A stretch of 64,000 nt of DNA from Colwellia sp. C2M11 (lineage in GTDB: Bacteria; Pseudomonadota; Gammaproteobacteria; Enterobacterales; Alteromonadaceae): contig NZ_JAHKQD010000053.1 of the NCBI RefSeq assembly GCF_018860915.1, positions 1 through 64,000 on the forward strand. Reading direction: 5' to 3'. Under the pieces are notes generated by a model, which had not been told where the DNA came from, made no database searches, and saw only the letters and a list, made by a program, of their open reading frames with translations. Each line of letters opens with the position of its first letter. Position 1 is the first letter of the stretch. This document shows, piece by piece, positions 9,544 to 17,658 of this stretch. The position numbers were made by a program, and so were the translations under genes.

Positions 9544-9572
9544 TTGTGTATCTATCAAATGCGCTGTATACT
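9544..9572 (+). promoter_or_regulatory. putative sigma-70 promoter of ssrA
   Basis: TTGTGT (9544-9549) and TATACT (9567-9572) with a 17-bp spacer. Transcription from here would give a precursor with a leader of about 65 nt before the mature tmRNA 5' end. Prediction from sequence only. Confidence 0.45.
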
Positions 9573-9643
9573 TCGGTTATAAGCGAAGCTCATTCCCTGT
9601 AATGAACTTGTTTATAAAGTAAAAAGAGAAAAAGAAAAAACTT

Positions 9644-9993
9644 GGGGCTGATTCAGGATTCGACGAGATTCACGAAACCCAAGGTGCATGCCGAGGGGCG
9701 GTTGGCCTCGTAAAAAGCCGCAAAACTATAATTGCTAACGACGAAACGTTCGCACTAGCCGCTTAGGCTAGCCATCGCCTCAAAAATTCTTCTGTTGTTT
9801 AGAGGATCGATGGTCACATTAAACAGAATAGCGAGGGAAGCATGCTTAAGGCTGAACCGCGAAATAGTATTAAGCTCACCATGACGAAGCCTGTCGATTG
9901 GCGTCTAATTGGTTAAATAAATAATCGACTAAGCATGTAGTACCGAGGATGTAGGTTTTTCGGACGCGGGTTCAAATCCCGCCAGCTCCACCA
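9644..9993 (+). ncRNA. ssrA: transfer-messenger RNA (tmRNA)
   Basis: 350-nt one-piece tmRNA. The 5' GGGGCTG pairs with CAGCTCC near the 3' end, followed by A and encoded CCA, and the T-arm GGTTCAAATCC is intact. The conserved 5' region (GATTCAGGATTCGACGAGATT, CATGCCGAGGGGCGGTTGG) is clear. The tag reading frame 9734-9766 codes ANDETFALAA followed by TAG, giving A-ANDETFALAA on rescued peptides. smpB lies directly upstream. The 3' end of ssrA is a common integration site; accessory DNA follows here. Confidence 0.97.
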
Positions 9994-10004
9994 ATTTGAT
10001 AATT

Positions 10005-10030
10005 AAAGCCGCTTTTTAGCGGCTTTTTTT
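10005..10030 (+). terminator. ssrA terminator
   Basis: Stem AAAGCCGCT / AGCGGCTTT with a TTTT loop and a run of T residues directly after, 11 bp past the mature tmRNA end. Confidence 0.93.
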
Positions 10031-10401
10031 ATGCCTGAAATTTAATAAATAGTAGTGATTAACCTTACTTATACTAAACAAATTAACTAAGACACTCACT
10101 TATAAACCTTAACTAAGAAGTTTATGTTGTTCAAGTTGGAGCGACTATCCCTGTTAATTATAAGTCTGAGTTAAAAAGCTTATCTTGTTAATACGACACT
10201 AGACATACCTATTCTTCGACCATATTAACTGAAAACAGACCTATAGCATGGGTAGCGAAGCAACTTGACCATGGTGATATAGGTATGACATTAAGTACAT
10301 ATGTTTGATGGATATCATAAATATATTTGATAAGTTAAAATATATCTTGAATTAAAACTCAATAAAACATAGTCTAAGGTAAGGAAAATATAAACAGTAG
10401 G
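10031..10401. other. AT-rich spacer with a diverged repeat head
   Basis: No gene is seen. At 10081-10115 the sequence AATTAACTAAGACACTCACT matches, with a few changes, the first 25-30 bp of the repeats at 12721 and 12956 and then diverges. No second copy of the ssrA 3' end was recognised here. Confidence 0.5.
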
Positions 10402-12435
10402 ATGTTGAATGATATGAAAAAAATAGACTTTCATATACACACAGTAGTAACTCCTAGCGATCAATTTTTTGAATTTTCAATTAATACTTTACAAAATTAT
10501 ATCGAGGTTATGCAACTCGATGCTATAGCTATCACAAATCATAATATATTTGATTTAGAGCAATATAATAATATAACTCAAGATGTAAGCATTCCTGTTT
10601 TCCCTGGGATAGAGATTGATGTAGAAAATACTCATATTCTTCTAGTAACAACCAGTGATGATATATACGACTTTAAAATAAAATGTGATACTGTCTCCTC
10701 TTTAATTCCTGATAACACAACTTATATCTCAGTTAATAAATTCCAAGAGATATTCCCAGATTTATCAAAATATATAGTAATTCCACACTACAAAAAGAGT
10801 CCTGTCATAAGCTCAGGTACTCTCAGTAAACTTAGCTCTTATATCACAGCCGGTGAAGTGAATTCACCCAGAAAATTCCTCGAATCACTAATGACTGATG
10901 CAGATCTAGTCCCCGTTTTATTTAGTGATTTAAGAATAAAGCAAAACTTAAAAACCTTCCCTACACGCCAGACATTTTTTGATATTGGAGAAATATCCCT
11001 CTCAAGTATCAAGAGTGCTCTAGCCGATAAAAATAAAGTTAGTTTATCTGAAGCTGATGGGAATAAGTTGTTTCCTATACTCAGCTCAGGTCTGAAAGTA
11101 TCTACTGGATTAAATGTCATTTTAGGTGAGAGATCTAGCGGGAAATCTCACACTTTAAATTTGATCCAACAACGAGATAATGAAGATGAACGAATTAAAT
11201 ATATTAAACAATTCTCACTATTAGGGGATGACGAGAGTTATCATAGTGAAGAAATAAGTAAGAGCTTAAGCCTCAAAGCTGACGAACACTTAAAGGAGTT
11301 TAAAACTGTATTAGAAGATATTGCAAATATTGATCTGGAAGTAGATGAACGAAAAGTACAATCATATTTAGATTCATTATTAAGTAACGCAAAAGAACAT
11401 GCTAGGAGTGATGCTTACTCGAAGTCCAAACTCTATAATGAAACCGCGTTTCCTTTAAAACAATTACAAACCCTAGAGAAACTAATAACCTCTGTTCAGT
11501 TACTTATTGAGAACAAGGATTATAAAAACATCATTGAAGCAAGCATTGCTAATTCTCAGTTAAAAGGTTTGATCTTAAATTTAATTAGAGAATATAGAAG
11601 TGAATACTTTATAAATCTAAAACTAACAAAAGTGAACCAGATAGTTACCTCTGTAAAAAAAGATTTAAATGCTCGCTCCGTAAGTACTCAAATTGAAGAT
11701 ATCAATTTTTATGATTTACAAATGAATAGAAGAAAAATAGATAAATTTGAAAGTATAGCAACATCCCTTAAAGTAGAAAAAGAATTTTATAGCCATAGCA
11801 TTCAAGGTTTTAGACGGGTAGCAACTAGAAAAGCCTTTTTTAGAGCAAAAGAACTTAAAGCAACAATAAGAACCACAGCAGCACTAACACCTGCTTTTAA
11901 TGTCTACTCTAAACCATATGAATACTTAATAAAGCTTAGGGAAATTCAAATAATACCCGCCACTGATTACTATAAGTTATTCACAGAAATAAAATTTCAG
12001 ATCTTAAATTCTCATGGTTGTGAGGTTTCTGGAGGAGAACGTTCTGAGTATAGGTTATTACAACAAATTAATGACTCAAAAAATTACGATATGCTGCTAA
12101 TTGATGAACCGGAATCATCTTTTGACAATGTTTTCTTATTGAATAAAGTCAACACACTAATCAAGGATATCTCCCAAGTGTTACCTGTTATTTTAGTTAC
12201 GCATAATAGTACCGTTGGGGCATCTATTAAACCTAATTATATTATTTACACTCAAAAAAATATTATAGATGGTAAAGCAATATTTGAAACATTCACAGGA
12301 TTCCCTTCAGATAAAAATCTTGTAGGGCTTTCAGGAAGTAGTGTTGAAAATAGAGTCATTCAGATGAACACGCTTGAAGCCGGAGAGGACTCTTATTTAG
12401 ATAGAGGGAAAGCATATGAAAATCTTAAAAATTGA
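10402..12435 (+). CDS. PHP-domain plus ABC/SMC-type ATPase, TrlF-like
   Basis: 677 residues in two parts. The N-terminal PHP-like domain has FHIHT (His11, His13), ITNHN (47), PGIEID (Glu71), His78, IPHYKK and FSDLR. Usual ITDH is ITNH and usual SDxH is SDLR, so the metal site looks incomplete. The C-terminal ATPase has Walker A GERSSGKS (242-249), a long helical insert, signature SGGE (543-546), Walker B LLIDEPE (Glu569) and switch THN (His601), all intact. The layout resembles TrlF-family AAA-like ATPases seen in defence islands. It overlaps its small downstream partner by 20 bp. ATG 10414 is an alternative start. Anti-phage or toxin function is inference. Confidence 0.75.
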   Translation: MLNDMKKIDFHIHTVVTPSDQFFEFSINTLQNYIEVMQLDAIAITNHNIFDLEQYNNITQDVSIPVFPGIEIDVENTHILLVTTSDDIYDFKIKCDTVSSLIPDNTTYISVNKFQEIFPDLSKYIVIPHYKKSPVISSGTLSKLSSYITAGEVNSPRKFLESLMTDADLVPVLFSDLRIKQNLKTFPTRQTFFDIGEISLSSIKSALADKNKVSLSEADGNKLFPILSSGLKVSTGLNVILGERSSGKSHTLNLIQQRDNEDERIKYIKQFSLLGDDESYHSEEISKSLSLKADEHLKEFKTVLEDIANIDLEVDERKVQSYLDSLLSNAKEHARSDAYSKSKLYNETAFPLKQLQTLEKLITSVQLLIENKDYKNIIEASIANSQLKGLILNLIREYRSEYFINLKLTKVNQIVTSVKKDLNARSVSTQIEDINFYDLQMNRRKIDKFESIATSLKVEKEFYSHSIQGFRRVATRKAFFRAKELKATIRTTAALTPAFNVYSKPYEYLIKLREIQIIPATDYYKLFTEIKFQILNSHGCEVSGGERSEYRLLQQINDSKNYDMLLIDEPESSFDNVFLLNKVNTLIKDISQVLPVILVTHNSTVGASIKPNYIIYTQKNIIDGKAIFETFTGFPSDKNLVGLSGSSVENRVIQMNTLEAGEDSYLDRGKAYENLKN

Positions 12436-12712
12436 TAGCGATAAAGGGTATTTTTCAACTGATGGTAAAAATTGGATTGCAATAGATGAAATAACCAAAG
12501 AAGGTATTTTATCTCTACTTAATAATATTATAGAAAATGATGTTGAACTAGATGAGTACAATGAATGTTTACTAAAAAATCCCGCTCATAGGATTATTTA
12601 TGAGAATATTTACAAAAACTTTGAGCCTATCTTAAACAATAAAAGTACTTTCGAGGACGATTGTGCTAATTTGTATAAAGATGCTTTTATTAAGTACCAA
12701 GAGCAATCCTAG
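12416..12712 (+). CDS. small partner of the PHP-ATPase, unknown family
   Basis: 98 residues, acidic, predicted soluble, with no signal peptide or membrane segment. It starts inside the last codons of the ATPase gene (overlap 20 bp), so translation is coupled. The N-terminus (MKILKIDSDKGYFSTDGKNW) looks like two short beta strands, and the rest is helical with conserved-looking aromatic residues. I do not recognise the family. Coupling to an ATPase gene suggests an accessory or inhibitor subunit. Confidence 0.7.
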   Translation: MKILKIDSDKGYFSTDGKNWIAIDEITKEGILSLLNNIIENDVELDEYNECLLKNPAHRIIYENIYKNFEPILNNKSTFEDDCANLYKDAFIKYQEQS

Positions 12713-12720
12713 GTAAAAGG

Positions 12721-12913
12721 AATTAACAAGGACACTCGCTTATAAACAATAATTGAAAAGTCTGTATATTCCATTAAAGACTGTTCGACAGTGGAATATG
12801 AACCGTAGGCAGCGTGAAAAACGTGTCCATTTAAACGGGGTAAAATCATAAAAACTCAAATTATTGAATGAAATATAACCCAATAAAACCTAATGCATTA
12901 TATTTAAAGCATA
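12721..12913. repeat. direct repeat unit 1 with GGACAC/GTGTCC ends
   Basis: About 193 bp repeated at 12956-13150 with roughly 90 percent identity by eye. Inside, GGACAC (12730) and GTGTCC (12823) bracket a segment of about 100 bp that can fold: ATATTCCA (12766) pairs with TGGAATAT (12792), with an inner ACTGT-TCG-ACAGT hairpin. There is no coding capacity. The function is unknown; a small non-autonomous mobile element or structured RNA is possible. Confidence 0.75.
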
Positions 12914-12955
12914 AGACCATAATGAATTAAATTTAATGCAAAAAGAAATCAATAA

Positions 12956-13150
12956 AATTAACGAGGACACTCGCTTATAAAACAATAATTGAAAAGTCTG
13001 TATATTCCATTAAAGACTGTTCGCCAGTGGAATATGAACCGTAGGCAGCGTGAAAAAACGTGTCCATTTTAACGGGGTAAAATCATAAAAACTCAAATTA
13101 TTGAATTAAATGTAACGCAATAAAACCTAATGCCTTATATTTAAAGTATA
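12956..13150. repeat. direct repeat unit 2 with GGACAC/GTGTCC ends
   Basis: Second copy of the unit at 12721. GGACAC is at 12965 and GTGTCC at 13061. The inner hairpin differs (ACTG-TTCGC-CAGT instead of ACTGT-TCG-ACAGT) but still pairs. It ends about 65 bp before the start of the secreted-protein gene at 13215, so it lies in that gene's upstream region. Confidence 0.75.
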
Positions 13151-13214
13151 AAAATTTGAGTGACTGTCCTTTATAATTATTTTTAGGACAACAAATCATA
13201 CAAAGGATTTATTT

Positions 13215-15092
13215 TTGAAAAAGTTATTAACAATCATGATCATGTTCACTGTAGGTTTTACTCACGCAGAATCATATATTTCTTTAAAAAGTGACCAAGG
13301 AGAATTCATTGGTTCTGGGCAAGAGCATGAATTAACAGGTGACTTTAGTGTTTCCATTGGAGAAAGTCAGATATCAATAAACCATTCAAGTGGGTTTAAC
13401 TTTTTATTTATTCCTCCAATTGATCGAGATTTAGAACGAGGTGTTTATCTATCAGCAGAAAGAGCCCCTTTTAGAGGGCCTTTAAACCCAAGGATGTCTG
13501 TAGGCTCATCAGGTAGAGTTTGTAATACAATTGCAGGTGAGTTTTATATTTATGAGTTGGATTACAGCGGTGATACCCAAATACTTGCAATGGACTTTAT
13601 CCAATATTGTGATTCTAATTCAGTAAAACTAACGGGTAGCATACGCATAAATTCGGATATTCAAACCCCATATCCGCTACCATTTCCTATTATTTCCAGC
13701 AATTCAACTTCTGTCCTTGAAGGAAATAGTTTTGTAATAACAGGCGAAAAATCGGTCTCTAAAGCAAGTAAAATTGAAAGTTACTATTGGGAACAGGTAA
13801 GTGGTCCAAAAATCAACATCGCTAGCGTTGTTAACGAAAGCACTGAGGTCGAGGTATTAAATGGCATCGAGCTTGGTGGAGAAGAAATTGTTTTAAAGCT
13901 AACCGTGAACGATAATCTGGGGCAATCTGAGTCTATTAAACATACCATTAATGCTAAGAGTAAAAGTGATCCTCGCACATATTTTACTATGGACAGTGAA
14001 GCTGGAGACTACATCGGTGCTGATCAAGATTGGTTTTATGATCTTTCAACAAGCTCAATTACAATGTCGAAAAATTATGACAACGGTATCTCTGTTTCAA
14101 TATCTGGCAGCGAACATTGGTCAGCTCAGTTTGCTGCTCCTGACGAAGTACAATTACAAGTTGGAGAGTATGACTATGCTGAAAGGTTTCCTTTTCAAGA
14201 TGCTGGTGCTGCAGGTCTAACTATTTCAGGTAACGGCAGAGGGTGTAATAGAAATTACGGCCGCTTCAACGTCACCAAATTAGTGTGGGAAAACGATCAG
14301 CCCAAAGCATTCAAAGCGAGCTTTGAGCAGCACTGTGAACAAATGTCGGCACCTTTGTTGTCTGGTGAAGTAGCCGTGAATGCGGTACATGATAGTGTTC
14401 CTTATGCAAATGCAGGTGTTGATATTGAAATAAATGAACACGAAGTCGTTAACCTTAATGGATCTGATTCTTTCGACCCTTTAGGTAATATAGTCATTTA
14501 TAAGTGGAGTACAGCCAATGAAACTGTGACTATAAATAATCCTGGGGAATCACGCGCTAATTTCATAGCTCCTTCATTACCAGATAAAGCTGAAAGTAAC
14601 GATGTACAAGTATCGTTATTGGTGACAGATGATGAAGGATACAAAGCCATTGATAGTGTTAATGTAAGAGTATTGGCTAACAATAGCTCACCTGTAAGCG
14701 TCGATGATTATTTTGAAGTGTTGATTGGTGGAATTGTGCAATTAACACCATTAAATAATGATGATGATAGCGACGGTCAAATAATAATTGATTCCATAGA
14801 AGTGATTCAAGAGCCTGCACATGGAACTTTAATTATTAATTCTCAAGGGATTATTGAATATTCACATACAGGAAGTTCTACTACCGAAGATACTATTACG
14901 TATTCGGTAAAAGACAATGATGGTGCTATTTCAAATGAAGCTACGATAAAAATACAAATCAAAGAGCAAATCAATGTTCCTGAGCCAGAAGCAAAACAAT
15001 CATCAGGTGGAGGAACCATGAATTTCTGGCTAATTCTATTTATTTTTGTCTCTTTTGGATATAGGCTAAAGGCGAATCGAATGTTGTCTTAA
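13215..15092 (+). CDS. exported GlyGly-CTERM-like surface protein with duplicated N-domain
   Basis: 625 residues from TTG 13215, chosen because AAAGGA lies 7-8 bp upstream and the product begins with a signal peptide (MKKLLTIMIMFTVGFTHA). Two related domains of about 120 residues (about 19-145 and 254-392) each start SYISLKSDQGEFIG / RTYFTMDSEAGDYIG and have conserved Cys (GRVCN...YC; GRGCN...HC). PKD-like segments (NAGVDIEINEHE...) and a cadherin-like segment (SVDDYFEV...TITYSVKDNDG) follow. The end is SSGGGTMNFWLILFIFVSFGYRLKANR, a GlyGly-CTERM-like tail. Its stop overlaps an attC site, so it looks like a cassette gene. Confidence 0.75.
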   Translation: MKKLLTIMIMFTVGFTHAESYISLKSDQGEFIGSGQEHELTGDFSVSIGESQISINHSSGFNFLFIPPIDRDLERGVYLSAERAPFRGPLNPRMSVGSSGRVCNTIAGEFYIYELDYSGDTQILAMDFIQYCDSNSVKLTGSIRINSDIQTPYPLPFPIISSNSTSVLEGNSFVITGEKSVSKASKIESYYWEQVSGPKINIASVVNESTEVEVLNGIELGGEEIVLKLTVNDNLGQSESIKHTINAKSKSDPRTYFTMDSEAGDYIGADQDWFYDLSTSSITMSKNYDNGISVSISGSEHWSAQFAAPDEVQLQVGEYDYAERFPFQDAGAAGLTISGNGRGCNRNYGRFNVTKLVWENDQPKAFKASFEQHCEQMSAPLLSGEVAVNAVHDSVPYANAGVDIEINEHEVVNLNGSDSFDPLGNIVIYKWSTANETVTINNPGESRANFIAPSLPDKAESNDVQVSLLVTDDEGYKAIDSVNVRVLANNSSPVSVDDYFEVLIGGIVQLTPLNNDDDSDGQIIIDSIEVIQEPAHGTLIINSQGIIEYSHTGSSTTEDTITYSVKDNDGAISNEATIKIQIKEQINVPEPEAKQSSGGGTMNFWLILFIFVSFGYRLKANRMLS

Positions 15093-15181
15093 CAAGTCAT
15101 CAAAGCAGGACAAAAAACAGTTGGTTTTACTTCTTCGTCGTTTATTTTAACCAACTATTATTTGCCTCTTAGCAAGGCATT
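15087..15181 (+). other. integron attC site (a), interrupted by IS1182 element
   Basis: R''-like TCTTAAC overlaps the upstream stop codon. Then come CAAGTCATCAAAGCAGGAC, a central stem CAGTTGG...CCAACT, and a 3' arm GCCTCTTAGCAAGGC. This is the layout of Vibrio/Shewanella attC sites. The R' box is split by the IS: ATT before it, and ATTAGGT after it at 17050-17056. Confidence 0.65.
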
Positions 15182-17049
15182 GAGGCTGTAGAATTTCTCC
15201 CAAAAGAGCATTTTATGGTCTTTTTTCAATTAAACTCATTTGTATGAAAAACGTACTTGTACGTGACGTTCGTCTGTGATCTAATAGTTATTATTCGCTC
15301 AAAGATAAATATGATGGCTAACTACAAACCTGATTTATCCTGTCAAAGTAAGTTCATTCCGATTGATTTCTCACAGCAAATTATCCCCGGTACATTTGAA
15401 TACGCACTTTCCCATATTGTTGATAATCACCTTGATTTATCGGGCTTCGAACAGTGGTATCAAAACGACAATGGCGGCGCAGCTGCCTATTCACCGTCTG
15501 TGATGTTAAAAATAATTCTCTTTGGTTATTCTCGTGGTTTTATCACTAGTCGCCGCATTGCTAATGCGTGTGAAACTAACATTACCTTTATGAGTTTATC
15601 GGGAGATGTGCAACCGCATTACACCTCAATAGCTTCGTTCGTTGCTCGAATGAAAGACCAAATAGCGCCTCTCTTTACGCAAGTTTTAATGATATGTGAC
15701 AAAGAAGGTTTAATTGGTCGCAATATGTTTGCCATTGATGGCTGTAAGCTAAAATCAAATGCGAGTAAAGAATGGAGCGGCACATTCGACGAGTTAGGTC
15801 GTAAAAAAGCAAAGCTAGAGCGCGCGAGTAAACGAATTATAGAACGCCACCAATCTCAAGATGGCCTAAATGAAGCGTTAATAACACAAGACTTAAAACA
15901 AAAAGAAAAACTGGATAAAAGTGCAGAGAAAATCACTGAATTTTTAGCCACACATCAAGAAAAAACAGGCAGTAAAGGCAAACCGGTTAAAAGTAATATC
16001 ACCGACCCAGACAGTGCGAAAATGACAACATCAAAAGGCACAATCCAAGGTTACAATGGTATCGCGATTAATGACGATAAACACCAAATTATACTGCAAG
16101 CACAAGCGTGGGGCTCAGTAGGAGAGCAACAAACCTTACAGCCAGCCGTTGCACAATTAAAAAAACAACTTGTTAAACTCAATACAAAAAAAGAAGTAGA
16201 TAAACACACTATCAAATTCACCGCAGACAGCGGATTTAACAGTGAAGTGAATCTTGAGTTTATGGCACAAAGTGGCTTTGATACTTATATTGCAGATAAC
16301 CAATTTAGAAAAAGAAATCCGCTATTTAAAGAAAGTGAAACATACGAAACAGCGCAAGAAAAGCGCCGACTAAAACGCAGTAAAGGCAAGCCACGGCTAT
16401 TTACCTCAGACGATTTTCATTATGATGAAGTAACGCAAACATGTCGATGCCCAGCAGGTAACGACATGTGGCGAAGCGGTATAAATGTAAAAAGTCACAA
16501 TCAACAATACACGCGATTCTGTGGTTACTTAAAAGACTGCAAAAGTTGCCCACTGCAACAACAATGTATGAGAAAGCGGCCAATAAAAACAGGGCGGCAA
16601 GTTCAGTTTAAAAATGATGAATCGTGTAAACAGCTAAGCTATATTGACAAAATGAAGGTTAAAATAGACAGCCCAATCGGTCGACGACAATACAGTAAGC
16701 GATTAGGTGCTATCGAGCCAGTGTTTGGCAATATTACCGTCAACAAAGGCATGAATAAATTGACCTTACGCGGGAAGGAAAAAGTAAACAGCCAATGGCA
16801 AATGTATTGCCTTGTTCATAATATTGAAAAGTTAAGAAACAACCTGCATTAAGGGTTAAAAGCCCAACTCCACATCATACAAATCGTTATAACACTGAAT
16901 TATCAGACGTTAATCCACTATTTCGTTAAGTTAACGAAGTAAAAATAAAATCGTCAAAAACGTAAACGTTTTTGATTGTTAAAAGAAAACAATCCGGTTA
17001 GAGTATTTTGATTAATAAATAATATAAAAACGAGTTATTCTACAAGCTC
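15182..17049 (+). mobile_element. IS1182-family insertion sequence in attC
   Basis: 1,868 bp, the usual size for the family. The left end GAGGCTGTAGAATTTCTC (15182-15199) and the reverse complement of the right end (17032-17049), GAGCTTGTAGAATAACTC, match at 14 of 18 positions. ATT occurs on both sides, a possible 3-bp target duplication. One transposase gene fills the element. The right non-coding 200 bp contain palindromes (TTCGTTAAGTTAACGAA; CAAAAACGT-AA-ACGTTTTTG) and recur as a remnant at 17432-17633. Confidence 0.75.
15311..16852 (+). CDS. IS1182-family transposase
   Basis: About 513 residues from ATG 15311 (MMANYKPDLSCQSKFIPIDF). The reading frame is open further upstream to 15257, but the family's conserved start fits here. 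An N-terminal DUF772-type region (SPSVMLKIILFGYSRGFITS) is followed by the DDE catalytic core (MFAIDGCKLKSNASKEWSG; TADSGFNSEVNLEFM) and a Cys-rich C-terminal region (CRCPAGNDMW, CGYLKDCKSCPLQQQC). It is full length with no frameshift, so the element may still be active. Confidence 0.9.
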   Translation: MMANYKPDLSCQSKFIPIDFSQQIIPGTFEYALSHIVDNHLDLSGFEQWYQNDNGGAAAYSPSVMLKIILFGYSRGFITSRRIANACETNITFMSLSGDVQPHYTSIASFVARMKDQIAPLFTQVLMICDKEGLIGRNMFAIDGCKLKSNASKEWSGTFDELGRKKAKLERASKRIIERHQSQDGLNEALITQDLKQKEKLDKSAEKITEFLATHQEKTGSKGKPVKSNITDPDSAKMTTSKGTIQGYNGIAINDDKHQIILQAQAWGSVGEQQTLQPAVAQLKKQLVKLNTKKEVDKHTIKFTADSGFNSEVNLEFMAQSGFDTYIADNQFRKRNPLFKESETYETAQEKRRLKRSKGKPRLFTSDDFHYDEVTQTCRCPAGNDMWRSGINVKSHNQQYTRFCGYLKDCKSCPLQQQCMRKRPIKTGRQVQFKNDESCKQLSYIDKMKVKIDSPIGRRQYSKRLGAIEPVFGNITVNKGMNKLTLRGKEKVNSQWQMYCLVHNIEKLRNNLH

Positions 17050-17114
17050 ATTAGGTTTCTTTTCAGAATGGAGTTATAAATAACATAGAAGCAAATATCA
17101 AAATCAGTACCATT

Positions 17115-17335
17115 ATGCGTATTTTAGGAGGGTTAGTTTCAACACTATTTTTAGTCATGGTGCTATTTTCATTCTTTTCTAATGAACCAATACCTATAGA
17201 TGTTGTAATTTCAGGTTTTTTTTTATTTTATTTGTTGCTCCTATATGCATTTATGGTTACATATCAGGTAAAGCCCTAGATAAGTTACCAACTATCTTAG
17301 TAAGTGCTATTAAAGGCCAATCTCTAAAAGGTTAG
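17115..17335 (+). pseudogene. frameshifted small membrane-protein cassette gene
   Basis: From ATG 17115 the frame codes a hydrophobic helix (MRILGGLVSTLFLVMVLFSF) and ends at 17279. Past a run of nine T residues (17216-17224), another frame continues the protein with a second hydrophobic segment (FVAPICIYGYISGKALDKL) and ends at TAG 17335. One added T (or two lost) would join them. The stop is about 10 bp before an attC site, as in a cassette gene. It is either a mutation or slippage-dependent expression. The true start may lie upstream. Confidence 0.6.
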
Positions 17336-17344
17336 GAGTCTCAA

Positions 17345-17431
17345 ACCTAATAAGAAATTCAACAGGGCTAAAAAAGCGAGCTGTTCGCTTTGCTCCATTT
17401 TAGCCCTCTATTTTTAACCTGTTAATAGGGC
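17345..17431 (+). other. integron attC site (b), interrupted by IS remnant
   Basis: R''-like ACCTAAT, then AAGAAATTCAACAGGGCTAA. The arm AGGGCTAAAA pairs with TTTTAGCCCT, and the 3' arm ends AACCTGTTAATAGGGC. R' appears as GTTATTC only after the IS remnant (17634-17640). It is more degenerate than the other sites, so less certain. Confidence 0.5.
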
Positions 17432-17633
17432 CATTAAGGGTTAAAAGCTCAACTCCACATAATACAAATCGTTATAACACTGAATTATCAGACATTAATC
17501 CACTATTTCGTTAAGTTAACGATGTAAGAATAAAATCGCCAAAAACGTAAACGTTTTTGATTGTTAAAAAAAACAATCCGGTTAGAGTATTTTGATTAAT
17601 AAATAATATGAAAACGAGTTATTCTACAAGCTC
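17432..17633 (+). mobile_element. right-end remnant of the IS1182 element
   Basis: About 95 percent identical to 16847-17049, starting with the last codons of the transposase gene (CATTAAGGG) and ending exactly at the same right terminus (CTACAAGCTC). The transposase and left end are gone. The base following the terminus begins an R'-like box, GTTATTC. Confidence 0.85.
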
Positions 17634-17658
17634 GTTATTCCTTCCCACTTAATTATGT

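Noticed and set aside
16847..17049. The 200-bp sequence repeated at 17432 as a cassette or RNA gene of its own
   Set aside because: It ends exactly at the IS right inverted repeat and begins in the transposase coding end, so it is better explained as an IS end and its remnant.
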